Positions 9,296 through 17,831 of a DNA stretch of 64,000 nt are shown here, piece after piece. The stretch's first letter is position 1. Every line of letters begins with the position of its first letter. The position numbers and the translations under genes were made by a program. The stretch is from Treponema primitia ZAS-1. Lineage in GTDB: Bacteria > Spirochaetota > Spirochaetia > Treponematales > Breznakiellaceae. The stretch covers positions 1-64,000 of the forward strand of contig NZ_AEEA01000048.1 of assembly GCF_000297095.1 (NCBI RefSeq), read 5' to 3'. The notes beneath the pieces are model-generated. The model did no database searches, was not told where the DNA came from, and saw only the letters and a program-made list of their open reading frames with translations.

Positions 9296-10597
9296 TTACT
9301 GACCCGCTACAAGGAATTCAACGTTTTTCTGCGCAGTTGCCAGGGCGGTATCCACCGGTGTGCCTCCCACAATGTCGGCAAGCGCCCGGGATACGGCGTC
9401 ACGGGCTTCGTAATTGAAGAGGCCGTACTTTATCTGCGGCACATTGCCCGCATAGGCTACAATGTCTTCATAGATTTTCTGTCCGCCGAAGAAGGCGTTC
9501 GGCTGCCCGTAGGTCGCAGATTTGCTTGCGGGAAGCCATGTGGAGATAGCGCCGGAGGATGGCAGGATAGTCTCATACAAGGGGACGCTTCCGGCAAAGG
9601 TTGTATTCAGCAGATCCATCACCACATCGGGATACTTGGTATTCGCCAGGACTACCCAGCTTGAACCGCCCACGCTGGAATAGTTTATGCCGCCCGGTAC
9701 ATTCAGTTTGGGGGTATTGGCCACCGCCCACTTCCCGGACTGAGACGCCTCGGCGGAGATAGAACCCACTATCCAGCAGCCATTGATCGTAGACGCCACG
9801 GAACCGTTATTAAGACTGGCGATATAGGCGTTCCAATCCGTTACCAGCAGGATGATCCCCGCATCAACCATGGCCTTGTACTGCTTAACGGCTTCCTTTA
9901 ATACGGTGTTGTTGGCAATATTTACCTTTCCCTCGGCATCAAAGAACCAGGTTCCGGCGCTCTGCATCATAAGAGCAATAATATCGTTCTCATTCCCCAC
10001 CGCGGAAATCATGGCGACCCCGGTCTTTTGTTTAACGATTTTCCCCAGTTCAATAAAACGTTCCCAGGTAATATCGTTAAAATCGGAAACCTGCAAGCCG
10101 GCCTGTTCCACAATATCCCTGCGGAGGAAGGTTCCGCTGGCGCCGTTATCAAAGGGGACCCCATAACTCTGCCCGTTAATGGTGGCCACATCAACCTTAT
10201 ACTGGGCGAACTGGGATACATCCACCTTTCCGTTCACCGGAAGGAAACCCTTGGGGTAGGTGGTAACATTTTTCTGGATGGCATTATCCTGCATCAGTAC
10301 AATATCCGGCAGGCTGCTGGTCTGATTGGCGGAAAGGGCGGTAAGCAGTTTCTGCTGTAAATCAGCCCAGGCGGTTTCTACCACATTCACCGTTACATTG
10401 GGGTGGGAAGCCTTGTAAATTTTTGCCGCTTCATTCATGGCGTAGACGTTAAAGGTCGGGTCCCAGCACCAAACTGTCAAGGTTATCGGCCCGTTCGGGT
10501 CCGCAGCCACGGCGGTATTTTTTTTACTGCATCCCGCCAATAACAGTGCGCTGCTTACCAACAAAACCGCAGCCGCTAAACTTAATCTTTTCATCAC
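9296..10597 (-). CDS. Sugar ABC transporter substrate-binding lipoprotein
   Basis: A 433-residue CUT1-type solute-binding protein. The N-terminus is a lipoprotein signal ending in the lipobox LLAGC with Cys at about 22, so the protein should be tethered to the cytoplasmic membrane facing the periplasm. The remainder is a two-lobed binding fold (ITLTVWCWDPTF at its start). It is first in the importer operon and is preceded by a strong ribosome site (GGAGGAA). The operators at 10654-10717 lie just upstream. Confidence 0.93.
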   Translation of the reverse strand: MMKRLSLAAAVLLVSSALLLAGCSKKNTAVAADPNGPITLTVWCWDPTFNVYAMNEAAKIYKASHPNVTVNVVETAWADLQQKLLTALSANQTSSLPDIVLMQDNAIQKNVTTYPKGFLPVNGKVDVSQFAQYKVDVATINGQSYGVPFDNGASGTFLRRDIVEQAGLQVSDFNDITWERFIELGKIVKQKTGVAMISAVGNENDIIALMMQSAGTWFFDAEGKVNIANNTVLKEAVKQYKAMVDAGIILLVTDWNAYIASLNNGSVASTINGCWIVGSISAEASQSGKWAVANTPKLNVPGGINYSSVGGSSWVVLANTKYPDVVMDLLNTTFAGSVPLYETILPSSGAISTWLPASKSATYGQPNAFFGGQKIYEDIVAYAGNVPQIKYGLFNYEARDAVSRALADIVGGTPVDTALATAQKNVEFLVAGQ

Positions 10598-10653
10598 TAT
10601 TCCTCCATAACTTAGATATGGCGTTAGTCTAGTCCAATTTTTTGTAAAGATAA

Positions 10654-10717
10654 AGTTACTAAAGTACTCTTTTCCTTGCCAATATCCGGTACTTTAGTAC
10701 CAGGTACCTTGGTACCT
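10654..10717. promoter_or_regulatory. Three clustered palindromic operators between importer operon and lacZ
   Basis: AGTTACTAAAGTACT at 10654-10668, GGTACTTTAGTACC at 10688-10701 and AGGTACCTTGGTACCT at 10702-10717. The first two are about 34 nt apart, three helical turns. The same pair in the same order and spacing recurs at 15246-15292 before a nucleotidyltransferase remnant, so these look like binding sites of one sugar-responsive regulator. The cognate protein is not identified; the two-component regulator at 5544-6215 is one candidate. Confidence 0.7.
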
Positions 10718-10729
10718 GGAAAAAACGCA

Positions 10730-10759
10730 TTGACAAAACAAAAAAACCATCTCTACTAT
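10730..10759 (+). promoter_or_regulatory. Predicted lacZ promoter
   Basis: TTGACA at 10730-10735 and TACTAT at 10754-10759, 18 nt apart; an overlapping TATAAT is at 10757-10762 but 21 nt away. Transcription would begin about at the ATG at 10766, so the message may be leaderless or nearly so. The operators end 12 nt upstream of the -35 box, a position compatible with activation. Confidence 0.55.
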
Positions 10760-10765
10760 AATCCT

Positions 10766-13700
10766 ATGATGGAAAGAAAAATAAGCCCCCGGACGACTCT
10801 TGAGAACCGCTTCTGGGAAACCCCTGAATTGCAGGGCCTTAACCGGCTCCCCATGCGGAGTCCCCTCCTGCCTTTTTCTTCGGAAGAAGCGGCATTGACC
10901 GACACGATTGCCGGACCTGAATTCCGTGCGGCGCTTGCCAACCCCCTCTGTCTCAGCCTTGACGGGACCTGGTCCTTCAAGCTGGTGAACAACCCGAATG
11001 ATGATGATCCTGTGGAATGGACCGGTCCGCAATATGCCGCCCAAGGCTGGGGGGAAATCCGGGTTCCCGGAACCTGGACGCTCCAGGGATACGACAAACC
11101 GCACTATACCAATGTTCAGATGCCCTTTGACGTCCTTCCGCCTCATGCCCCGGAGCACAATCCCACGGGGCTGTACCGCAGAAAAATTACCCTTCCCAAA
11201 ACCTGGGAGAACCGCCGCACGGTGCTCCACATCGGTTCCGCAGAGAGCTGCTGCCTGGTCTACGTGAACGGCGTTTTTGCCGGGGCTGCCAAGGATACCC
11301 GGCTGCCCCAGGAATACGATATCAGCAGTTTCCTTACAAACGGCGAGAATACCCTCTGCCTCAAGGTAGTCCGCTATTCCGATGCCAGTTATATGGAAGA
11401 TCAGGATCAATGGTGGTTTGGCGGGATACACCGGAGCGTGTACCTGTACTCCACGGAAGAATGCTATATCAAGGACATCAAAGCCATACCGGGATTGGGA
11501 GCTGACAATACCATTACACCCGATGGCGTTCTTGACCTGGAGATTAGCCTGGGCGGGGATCTTCCCCAGGGACGCAGCAGCGGGAATGCCGTTCTTGCCT
11601 CATCAGGGGCGGATGATCCCTTTGTCCTGGCCTACGCGCTGTACCCCTTTACGCTGCCCTCCTCGGCGGATGACGCAAAGAATATCGCCGGGGATCTTCT
11701 GAAAAAAAACAAGCCGATCATTGCCGGAGAACTGAGCCTGGACTGTAATTATCGCCTCAATTCAAACAGCGTTCGTGTGGAGCTTGCAGTCCCCAATCCT
11801 GCGATCTGGTCACACGAGACGCCGAATCTCTATATCTTCACCGTAACACTATTACGGAAGGGCAAAGCCATTGAGCATACCGGTTTCTGTACCGGCTTTA
11901 GATCCGTCCGGGTAGCCAAACGGGAACTGCTGATAAACGAAAAAGCGGTGCTGATAAAAGGTGTTAACCGCCATGAGCATCATGAGAAAACCGGCAAGAC
12001 CATTCCGGTAGAATCCATGGTCCGGGATATCATGCTCCTCAAACAGCATAACTTTAATGCGGTACGGACCTGCCACTACCCTAACGACGAAGGCTGGTAC
12101 GATCTCTGCGACCGGTACGGCATCTACCTTACCGATGAAGCGAATATTGAGCATCACTGTTTCTACGATCAGCTCTGCCGGGATACCGCATGGTCCTACG
12201 CTTACCTTGCACGGGTGGAGCGCATGGTGGAACGGGACAAGAATCATCCCTCGGTCATCATTTGGTCCCTGGGGAATGAAAGCGGCGACGGGGGAAACAA
12301 CACCCTCTGCGGCGCTTGGATTCGTAAATTCGACCCGAGCCGCCCGGTCCATTACGAGGGAGCGATCCGGCCTGAACGGGGCCAGGGAGCCTTTACCCTG
12401 GATTCATTGAGCAGGGGCAGGGGTATTACGGATATCATAGGCCCCATGTACCCGGAGATAAAACTGATTACCGACTTTGTCAAATACCGGGAAGATGACC
12501 GCCCGCTTATTATGTGCGAGTATTCCCACGGCATGGGCAATTCCAACGGCAGCCTTGCGGATTACTGGAAGGCGATCGAGGAGCTCCACGGCCTCCAGGG
12601 GGGCTATATCTGGGACTGGATCGATCAGGGCATCGAAGCCTTTAGCGCCACAGGGCAAAAGTACTGGAAGTACGGCGGCGATTTCGGGGATGATCCTACG
12701 GATTACGATTTCTGTTTAAACGGTATCCTGTTTCCGGACCAGACCCCCAAACCGGCCATGGCGGAGTGTAAGCAGCTATTTTCTCCGGTCAAAATTACGG
12801 CGATTCCCGGAAAACCCTATAGCTTTAGAGTGGAGAACCGTTTTGATTTTTCTTCCTTGGATGGGGTGGAGCTGCAATGGAAGCTCTCTGCGGGACCTGC
12901 GGTGTCCGCAGAATCGGTCATCCTTGCCCAGGGGAAGGCGGCGCTTCCGAGCATCTCCCCCGGCGCTTCGGCTGAAATAACATTTCCGGTGGATACGAAA
13001 ATAAATATTCAAGATCATAGGGGCATTATCTTTATCCATATCGATATTTGTTTAAAGAAACGGACTTTCTGGGCTGAGGGCGGCTTTGTTATAGGATCTG
13101 CGGAACGGATACTTCGGGAACAAGTTCCTGTGCAGGAACAGGTTTCTGTTTGGGAACAGACTCCTCTCCGGTCTAACCAGGCGATCACCGAATTTGCCGC
13201 TTTGTTTAAGCCATCGTTGTTCAGGGTCCCTACGGAAAATGACGGCCTTAAAACCTATGTTCACCTGCGGGGAGACCCTGCGGCAGAATTTTATTACAAA
13301 GACAAGGCTATGTATCCCTGGCTTGATCTTGATCTGCTGCATCTCCGGCTTAAGGATGAAAAGAATGAACCCCTGCAGTGGGAGGGGTACTCGGCCAATA
13401 GATATACTGCGGTACTTGAATCCGGCAGCAACGCTGCATCGGGATTTAAGGACAGGCGGATCGGAACCTATACCCGCACCATTGTTGAGGGCGGTGAAAC
13501 CCATCCCCTGATTATGGATATCCTCTTTAACCTTGAGCCGGATCTGCCGGAACTCCCCAAGATTGGGATCAGCGCCCAAATTCCCGCCCATTACCGTAAC
13601 ATCACATGGTTCGGCAGGGGGCCCCAGGAATCGTATCCGGATCGCTGCGCCGGAGCTTTTCTGGGCCTTTACGAAGACAGCCCCGCAAGCCTGGAGACAC

Positions 13701-14014
13701 CCTATATCGTTCCCCAGGAAAACGGCAACCGCGTGGGGGTACGACGCATCAGCCTTTCGGGACAGGACGCTTTGCCAATAACCATACTATCCGCAGAGCC
13801 TGTGCATATGAGCGCCAGCAGATATACACAGGAAAATCTGTGGAAAAGCCTGCATACCACTGACCTTGTTGATGTTTCTGCGGATGGGGGTTACTATCTT
13901 CTGAACATCGACTGTGCTCAGCGGGGAGTGGGAACCGCCACCTGCGGGCCGGATACCCTGGAACAGTACCGGGTACGGCCGGGGATTTTCAGGATGCGGC
14001 TGTATATTTGTTGA
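10766..14014 (+). CDS. lacZ: Beta-galactosidase, GH2 LacZ type
   Basis: A protein of about 1082 residues that hydrolyses terminal beta-galactosides. Domain order is that of E. coli LacZ: sugar-binding jelly roll (LDGTWSFKLV near 70), immunoglobulin-like domains, TIM barrel and beta-galactosidase small chain. The acid/base Glu is in WSLGNESGDG (about 505) and the nucleophile Glu in MCEYSHGMGNSNG (about 585). There is no signal peptide, so it is cytoplasmic. The frame is open from a TTG at 10676 but that stretch overlaps operators and promoter; homology starts after the ATGs at 10766/10769. A Glu-Gln-rich imperfect repeat near residue 800 appears lineage-specific. It is divergent from the importer operon. 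Confidence 0.93.
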   Translation: MMERKISPRTTLENRFWETPELQGLNRLPMRSPLLPFSSEEAALTDTIAGPEFRAALANPLCLSLDGTWSFKLVNNPNDDDPVEWTGPQYAAQGWGEIRVPGTWTLQGYDKPHYTNVQMPFDVLPPHAPEHNPTGLYRRKITLPKTWENRRTVLHIGSAESCCLVYVNGVFAGAAKDTRLPQEYDISSFLTNGENTLCLKVVRYSDASYMEDQDQWWFGGIHRSVYLYSTEECYIKDIKAIPGLGADNTITPDGVLDLEISLGGDLPQGRSSGNAVLASSGADDPFVLAYALYPFTLPSSADDAKNIAGDLLKKNKPIIAGELSLDCNYRLNSNSVRVELAVPNPAIWSHETPNLYIFTVTLLRKGKAIEHTGFCTGFRSVRVAKRELLINEKAVLIKGVNRHEHHEKTGKTIPVESMVRDIMLLKQHNFNAVRTCHYPNDEGWYDLCDRYGIYLTDEANIEHHCFYDQLCRDTAWSYAYLARVERMVERDKNHPSVIIWSLGNESGDGGNNTLCGAWIRKFDPSRPVHYEGAIRPERGQGAFTLDSLSRGRGITDIIGPMYPEIKLITDFVKYREDDRPLIMCEYSHGMGNSNGSLADYWKAIEELHGLQGGYIWDWIDQGIEAFSATGQKYWKYGGDFGDDPTDYDFCLNGILFPDQTPKPAMAECKQLFSPVKITAIPGKPYSFRVENRFDFSSLDGVELQWKLSAGPAVSAESVILAQGKAALPSISPGASAEITFPVDTKINIQDHRGIIFIHIDICLKKRTFWAEGGFVIGSAERILREQVPVQEQVSVWEQTPLRSNQAITEFAALFKPSLFRVPTENDGLKTYVHLRGDPAAEFYYKDKAMYPWLDLDLLHLRLKDEKNEPLQWEGYSANRYTAVLESGSNAASGFKDRRIGTYTRTIVEGGETHPLIMDILFNLEPDLPELPKIGISAQIPAHYRNITWFGRGPQESYPDRCAGAFLGLYEDSPASLETPYIVPQENGNRVGVRRISLSGQDALPITILSAEPVHMSASRYTQENLWKSLHTTDLVDVSADGGYYLLNIDCAQRGVGTATCGPDTLEQYRVRPGIFRMRLYIC

Positions 14015-14029
14015 TGCAGAGGAGTTGCT

Positions 14030-14998
14030 ATGAACGTAGGGATACTTGGGGCCGGAGGTATTGCCAATTTGATGGCAAAAACCCTGAATGGAATGGAAAC
14101 CGCAAAAGCCTATGCGGTGGCAGCGCGGGACTTACATAGGGCTAAGGATTTTGCGGAAAAGTATGGCATATCCCAGGCGTATGGGTCCTACGAAGAGTTG
14201 TATCGGGACAAAAATGTCGATCTGATTTATATTGCCACTCCCATATCTCATCATTTTGATCAGATGAAAGCAGCGATTTTGCAGGGGAAAAATATTCTTT
14301 GCGAAAAGGCATTTACCTTGAACGCAGCCCAGGCGAAGGAAATACTTGCCCTGGGGAAAGAAAAAAAAGTGCTGGTTACAGAAGCTATCTGGACCCGATA
14401 TATGCCCATGCGGCTCACCATGGATGAAGTTATTGCGAAGGGTCTGATTGGGGAGATTAAAGCTCTTTCCGCAAACCTGGCGTATCCGGTCTCTAAGGTG
14501 GAGCGGCTGGGGAGCCTGGATTTAGGGGGCGGTTCCCTTTTGGATATTGGGGTATATCCTATCAATTTTGCGCTGATGCATTTCGGGGACAAGATAAAAA
14601 AGATTGAGACAACCATGGTTCCCTATACAAGCGGAGTTGATGCTGCGGGTAATGTCAACCTTATCTATGATGACGGCAAGATAGCTTTTCTGCAGTTTGG
14701 CATGACCTTTCGGAGTGACCGGCGTGGGATAGTATATGGCGATAAAGGCTATATCGAATCCCTTAACATTAATAATTACGCGGGAATTCGGGTCTATGAT
14801 GTTAACGATACGCTCATCGCTTCCTTTGAAACGCCGCCGCAGGTAACCGGTTATGAGTATGAGGTTGAGTCATGCAGGAAGGCCATAGAAGCCGGCACAC
14901 TTGAGTGTCCGGAAATGCCCCACCGGGAGATTATACGGGTGATGGAAATCATGGACCAGATTAGGAAGATTTGGGGGCTGGAATTTCCGGGAGAATAA
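14030..14998 (+). CDS. Gfo/Idh/MocA-family oxidoreductase
   Basis: A 322-residue NAD(P)-dependent sugar oxidoreductase. The Rossmann motif is at the N-terminus (GILGAGGIANLMA) and the family Glu-Lys signature is visible in NILCEKAFTLN. The C-terminal substrate domain resembles trans-dihydrodiol/xylose dehydrogenase-like members. It starts 15 nt after lacZ with a GAGG ribosome site, so it is the second gene of the lacZ transcript. It probably handles a sugar released by LacZ or an oxidised galactoside; the exact substrate is unknown. Confidence 0.88.
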   Translation: MNVGILGAGGIANLMAKTLNGMETAKAYAVAARDLHRAKDFAEKYGISQAYGSYEELYRDKNVDLIYIATPISHHFDQMKAAILQGKNILCEKAFTLNAAQAKEILALGKEKKVLVTEAIWTRYMPMRLTMDEVIAKGLIGEIKALSANLAYPVSKVERLGSLDLGGGSLLDIGVYPINFALMHFGDKIKKIETTMVPYTSGVDAAGNVNLIYDDGKIAFLQFGMTFRSDRRGIVYGDKGYIESLNINNYAGIRVYDVNDTLIASFETPPQVTGYEYEVESCRKAIEAGTLECPEMPHREIIRVMEIMDQIRKIWGLEFPGE

Positions 14999-15023
14999 CT
15001 TATCCTGAAGAAATAAGCAAAAA

Positions 15024-15068
15024 ACGGGGCCGTCTACGTAAAACGTACGCAGGGGCCCCAATTTTTTT
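15024..15068 (+). terminator. Rho-independent terminator after the lacZ operon
   Basis: GGGGCC (15026-15031) pairs with GGCCCC (15054-15059), and TACGT/ACGTA forms the upper stem around an AAA loop. Seven T follow at 15062-15068. Confidence 0.8.
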
Positions 15069-15084
15069 GGAAATATTTTTTAAA

Positions 15085-15211
15085 TTATGCCCAGAGCTGT
15101 GGTGGATACACGCCCTGATCAACCAATTCCTTAGAGCCGGTCGATCTGCTTTAACCCGCCATAGCGGCTGCCCATGCCCGCCGCCAGTACTACTAATATT
15201 GGTCCTTTCAT
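15085..15211 (-). pseudogene. Remnant of a sugar-nucleotide (NDP-hexose) nucleotidyltransferase, internally deleted
   Basis: Reading the minus strand from ATG at 15211 gives a perfect nucleotidyltransferase N-terminus with the nucleotide-binding signature LVVLAAGMGSRYGGLKQID, then a stop codon. In the next frame the following bases encode SKELVDQGVYPPQLWA and a stop, which resembles the C-terminus of the same family. About 280 residues of the middle are missing, so the gene was lost by an internal deletion that left both ends. Its upstream region carries the same operator pair as the lac importer, so the gene probably belonged to the galactose/galactoside regulon. Confidence 0.8.
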
Positions 15212-15245
15212 GATCATAGAATTATGTTTTTTTAAAAATCCGTAT

Positions 15246-15292
15246 AGTTACTAAAGTACTGTTTTAAGGGATGTATCCGGTACTTAAGTACT
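15246..15292. promoter_or_regulatory. Second copy of the lac-locus operator pair
   Basis: AGTTACTAAAGTACT at 15246-15260 is identical to 10654-10668. TATCCGGTACTTAAGTAC ends at 15291 and contains a perfect 12-bp palindrome (15280-15291), matching the site at 10688-10701. The spacing is 33 nt against 34 nt. Orientation relative to the minus-strand nucleotidyltransferase remnant is the same as relative to the importer operon. Confidence 0.75.
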
Positions 15293-15331
15293 TAATAACA
15301 GGGCGCAGGATGGCATATTCTCCATCCCCCC

Positions 15332-15360
15332 TTGTTTTTCCTGTTTTTTAGTGGTATTCT
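15332..15360 (+). promoter_or_regulatory. Predicted promoter of the PAP2 gene
   Basis: TTGTTT (15332-15337), a 17-nt spacer and TATTCT (15355-15360). This would start transcription about 35 nt before the chosen GTG start at 15401. Confidence 0.5.
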
Positions 15361-15400
15361 GAGTAATGAAGTTAGTAAGCATCACCATTTGGAGATTTGT

Positions 15401-16168
15401 GTGAAGAAATTGATTATTGCGTTATTTATTATCATGCAGGCAGGCGCAGTCTTTGCCGAGAGTCATTATACCTTCGAATTGAAGAAAGATTTGATCCTTG
15501 GTTCAACGGCAGCCGGTATTTTTGCCGTTCCGTTTTTCATAGATAACCCGGCAACGGTTCCAAATGAATTTAGCAAGGATGACATTAACAATTTTGACCG
15601 TCCTTTAATGTATTCATACGATGGGCAAATTGATACTATCACTTCTATTGGCGCCTATGGGCTCTTGGTTCTTCCCGCTTTATCCCTGGCAGGAAATATA
15701 AAAGATTTTAACGCCATTGCAACCTATGGCATTATGTATGCGGAGGCGTTCCTTTTAACCTACGGTACAAAGGATATTTTAAAAAACGCAATTAATAGGT
15801 ATCGCCCTTATTGCTATTCCGGTGAGATCCCCGGGGATCAATCTTCCGAATATGAGGACAGCTTTCCATCCGGCCATACTTCCCTGGCCTTTATGGCCGC
15901 CGGCTTCTTAAGTTCTACCTTTTTAACCGAGTACCCCGATTCCAAGTGGCGTATCCCCGTGGTGGGTATAAGCTATTCCCTTGCGGCGGGAATAGCCGCA
16001 GGGCGCATCCTATCCGGTAATCATTTTCTGACCGATGTTATTGTCGGCGCCGGGATTGGTTCCCTCTATGGATATCTTATTCCGGCCCTGCACTTAAAAA
16101 GAAGCGGCAGCGAGCGTATAACCCTTACCCCGACAATAAACGGTATTTTGGTATCGGTGAAAATATAA
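15401..16168 (+). CDS. PAP2-family phosphatase, exported
   Basis: About 255 residues from the GTG at 15401, which has GGAG six bases upstream and begins a signal peptide (KKLIIALFIIMQAGAVFAES). The frame is open from a TTG at 15332, but that extension would precede the signal peptide and overlaps the promoter. The PAP2/type-2 phosphatidic acid phosphatase triad is visible: KDILKNAINRYRP, then SFPSGHTSLAF, then a GRILSGNHFLTDVIVGA segment containing the catalytic His. It probably dephosphorylates a lipid or diphosphate outside the cytoplasm. It stands alone. Confidence 0.88.
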   Translation: MKKLIIALFIIMQAGAVFAESHYTFELKKDLILGSTAAGIFAVPFFIDNPATVPNEFSKDDINNFDRPLMYSYDGQIDTITSIGAYGLLVLPALSLAGNIKDFNAIATYGIMYAEAFLLTYGTKDILKNAINRYRPYCYSGEIPGDQSSEYEDSFPSGHTSLAFMAAGFLSSTFLTEYPDSKWRIPVVGISYSLAAGIAAGRILSGNHFLTDVIVGAGIGSLYGYLIPALHLKRSGSERITLTPTINGILVSVKI

Positions 16169-16192
16169 ACAGCTCTGTGATGCGGGGTGGAA

Positions 16193-17173
16193 ATGTTTAT
16201 AAATGTTGGCGGAAGAACTGATATCGTAAATTATTACAGCGAATGGCTGATAAATAGAATACGGGAGGGATATGTTTTTTCTCGGAATCCGCTCTTTCAA
16301 GAGAAGGTATCAAAATATAAATTAGACCCCGGCGTAGTGGATTGTATTATTTTCTGTACCAAAAACCCAAAACCAATAATGGATAAGCTTGATGAAATAA
16401 AGGCAAGGGGGTTCAAAATGTTTTTCTATATAACGATAACAAGTTACGGGAAAGACATGGAGCCTGGGGTGCCGGATTATAACGAAATGATAGAAGCATT
16501 TAAGGAACTTTCCGATGCGGTAGGGAAAAACAATTTATGTTGGCGATATGACCCTGTTTTTGTTACTCCTAAATATACAATAGAGCATCACTTGAAATGC
16601 TATAACGAAATGGCTGAAAAAATTGCCCCCTATACAAATTTTTGTATTTTCAGTTTTGTTGAAATGTATAAAAAACTGTCCTTCACTTTCCCGGAGCTTA
16701 GGGCGGTATCCGGGGAAGAAAAAATAGTTTTACTACAAGGAATGGGGAGAATTGCTCAAAGGCATAAATTACGTATTCAAACTTGTGGCGATGATAACGA
16801 CTATACGGAATATGGTATTAACCGTTCAGGGTGTATCACCGTACCCATTATAGAAAAAGCAATAGGCAAAGAACTAAAAGCAAAGGTGAAGCCGACGAGA
16901 AAAGGCTGCGGCTGTATCCCAAGTAACGATATAGGGGCATACAACACCTGCCCAAACGGGTGTAAATATTGTTATGCCACTAACGACCCTAATCTTGCAA
17001 TAAGAAACTATAAAATGCACAATCCAAAATCACCGATTTTAATTGGGGAATTAAAAGCAACCGATATAATTACGGATGCAAGGCAGGTAAGCTTTAAAAC
17101 GCAACATGGCAAGGAAGGTTTACTGTGGGATTGTTTATGCCGTTTTACATCCGACTCTGATTTTTTTACATAA
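16193..17173 (+). CDS. DUF1848 radical-SAM-like protein with altered C-terminus
   Basis: About 326 residues. The N-terminus (INVGGRTDIVNYYSEWLINR) matches DUF1848. A CxxxCxxC cluster in TCPNGCKYCYA, as in radical SAM enzymes, suggests a [4Fe-4S] cluster; further cysteines lie in KGCGCIPS. The function is unknown. The ATG at 16193 follows GGGGTGG and is preferred to a GTG six bases earlier. The family usually ends soon after a DARQVSFK-like segment. Here about 25 unrelated residues follow that are encoded antisense to the end of vapC, so the natural tail seems lost at the junction with the toxin-antitoxin module. Confidence 0.82.
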   Translation: MFINVGGRTDIVNYYSEWLINRIREGYVFSRNPLFQEKVSKYKLDPGVVDCIIFCTKNPKPIMDKLDEIKARGFKMFFYITITSYGKDMEPGVPDYNEMIEAFKELSDAVGKNNLCWRYDPVFVTPKYTIEHHLKCYNEMAEKIAPYTNFCIFSFVEMYKKLSFTFPELRAVSGEEKIVLLQGMGRIAQRHKLRIQTCGDDNDYTEYGINRSGCITVPIIEKAIGKELKAKVKPTRKGCGCIPSNDIGAYNTCPNGCKYCYATNDPNLAIRNYKMHNPKSPILIGELKATDIITDARQVSFKTQHGKEGLLWDCLCRFTSDSDFFT

Positions 17174-17518
17174 CAACATCATGTGCCGGTTTGTTGAAAA
17201 TACTTCCATATTATTTTGCTTTGCATTTTGAACAATGGCAATATCCAATAAGCCTAGTTTGTTTATACCGTTTTTTAAACACTGATATTGTATTTCCATT
17301 ATTTCGTCCCAGTCTATTTCCAATGATAAAGCAGGAATGCCTGCGAGACAATTTACTAAATCAAGCTCTTTAAATAATTGAGCGGATGGTATTATTTCTG
17401 CTAAAATTATTTTATTAACAAAGGCTAAATTATCGGTCAATAATTGAGAAACCGATTGAAAATACATTTTCTTATTGAAAAAATCAATCCATACACAACT
17501 ATCTATAAGATACCTCAT
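17135..17518 (-). CDS. vapC: VapC-like PIN-domain toxin
   Basis: A 127-residue PIN-domain ribonuclease, the toxin of a type II pair. Acidic active-site residues are visible at the N-terminus (YLIDSCVWIDFF), in LAEIIPS and in GLLDIAIV. The position that usually holds the fourth acidic residue reads STNRHM with Asn, so the metal site may be altered. Its start overlaps the antitoxin stop by 4 nt. Its 3' end overlaps the convergent DUF1848 gene by 39 nt. Confidence 0.88.
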   Translation of the reverse strand: MRYLIDSCVWIDFFNKKMYFQSVSQLLTDNLAFVNKIILAEIIPSAQLFKELDLVNCLAGIPALSLEIDWDEIMEIQYQCLKNGINKLGLLDIAIVQNAKQNNMEVFSTNRHMMLLCKKIRVGCKTA

Positions 17519-17709
17519 TTTCTTTTTCTCGTAACATCAAGATTAACATCCAGTTTTACTTTGCCTGCCATTTCAATAAGCCGCATTCTTTTTCTGTGAG
17601 TTATTATTTCTTTTAAAGCTTCATTAATAACGGCCGTTTTTGTAGGTTCACCGGTCCATTTCATGGCCTCGGATAGTAACGTTTCATTTAAATTTAATGT
17701 TGTTCGCAT
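17515..17709 (-). CDS. vapB: VapB-type antitoxin (DUF2191 family)
   Basis: A 64-residue protein. The ribbon-helix-helix-like N-terminus (MRTTLNLNETLLSEAMKWTG) and the following TKTAVINEALKEII match the VapB family in which the short C-terminal tail wraps the toxin. It is first in the vapBC operon and has AGGAGA before the ATG. The operator/promoter palindrome immediately upstream suggests autoregulation by the VapBC complex. Confidence 0.88.
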   Translation of the reverse strand: MRTTLNLNETLLSEAMKWTGEPTKTAVINEALKEIITHRKRMRLIEMAGKVKLDVNLDVTRKRK

Positions 17710-17717
17710 ACTATTCT

Positions 17718-17757
17718 CCTATGCATACATCATACTGTATAACATATGCATAGGCAA
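17718..17757 (-). promoter_or_regulatory. vapBC promoter embedded in a 37-bp palindrome
   Basis: CCTATGCATA at 17718-17727 and TATGCATAGG at 17745-17754 are perfect inverted arms, with further partial symmetry inside. On the minus strand TTGCCT (17752-17757) and TATGAT (17729-17734) are exactly 17 nt apart, so the palindrome covers the whole promoter. This is the expected geometry for repression by the VapBC complex. Confidence 0.8.
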
Positions 17758-17831
17758 GTTCATTTAAAGGATATTTTCAGAAGAGACCAAGCTTACACGA
17801 TTTCCCGGTTCGCAAAAGAAAAGTAATTTAA

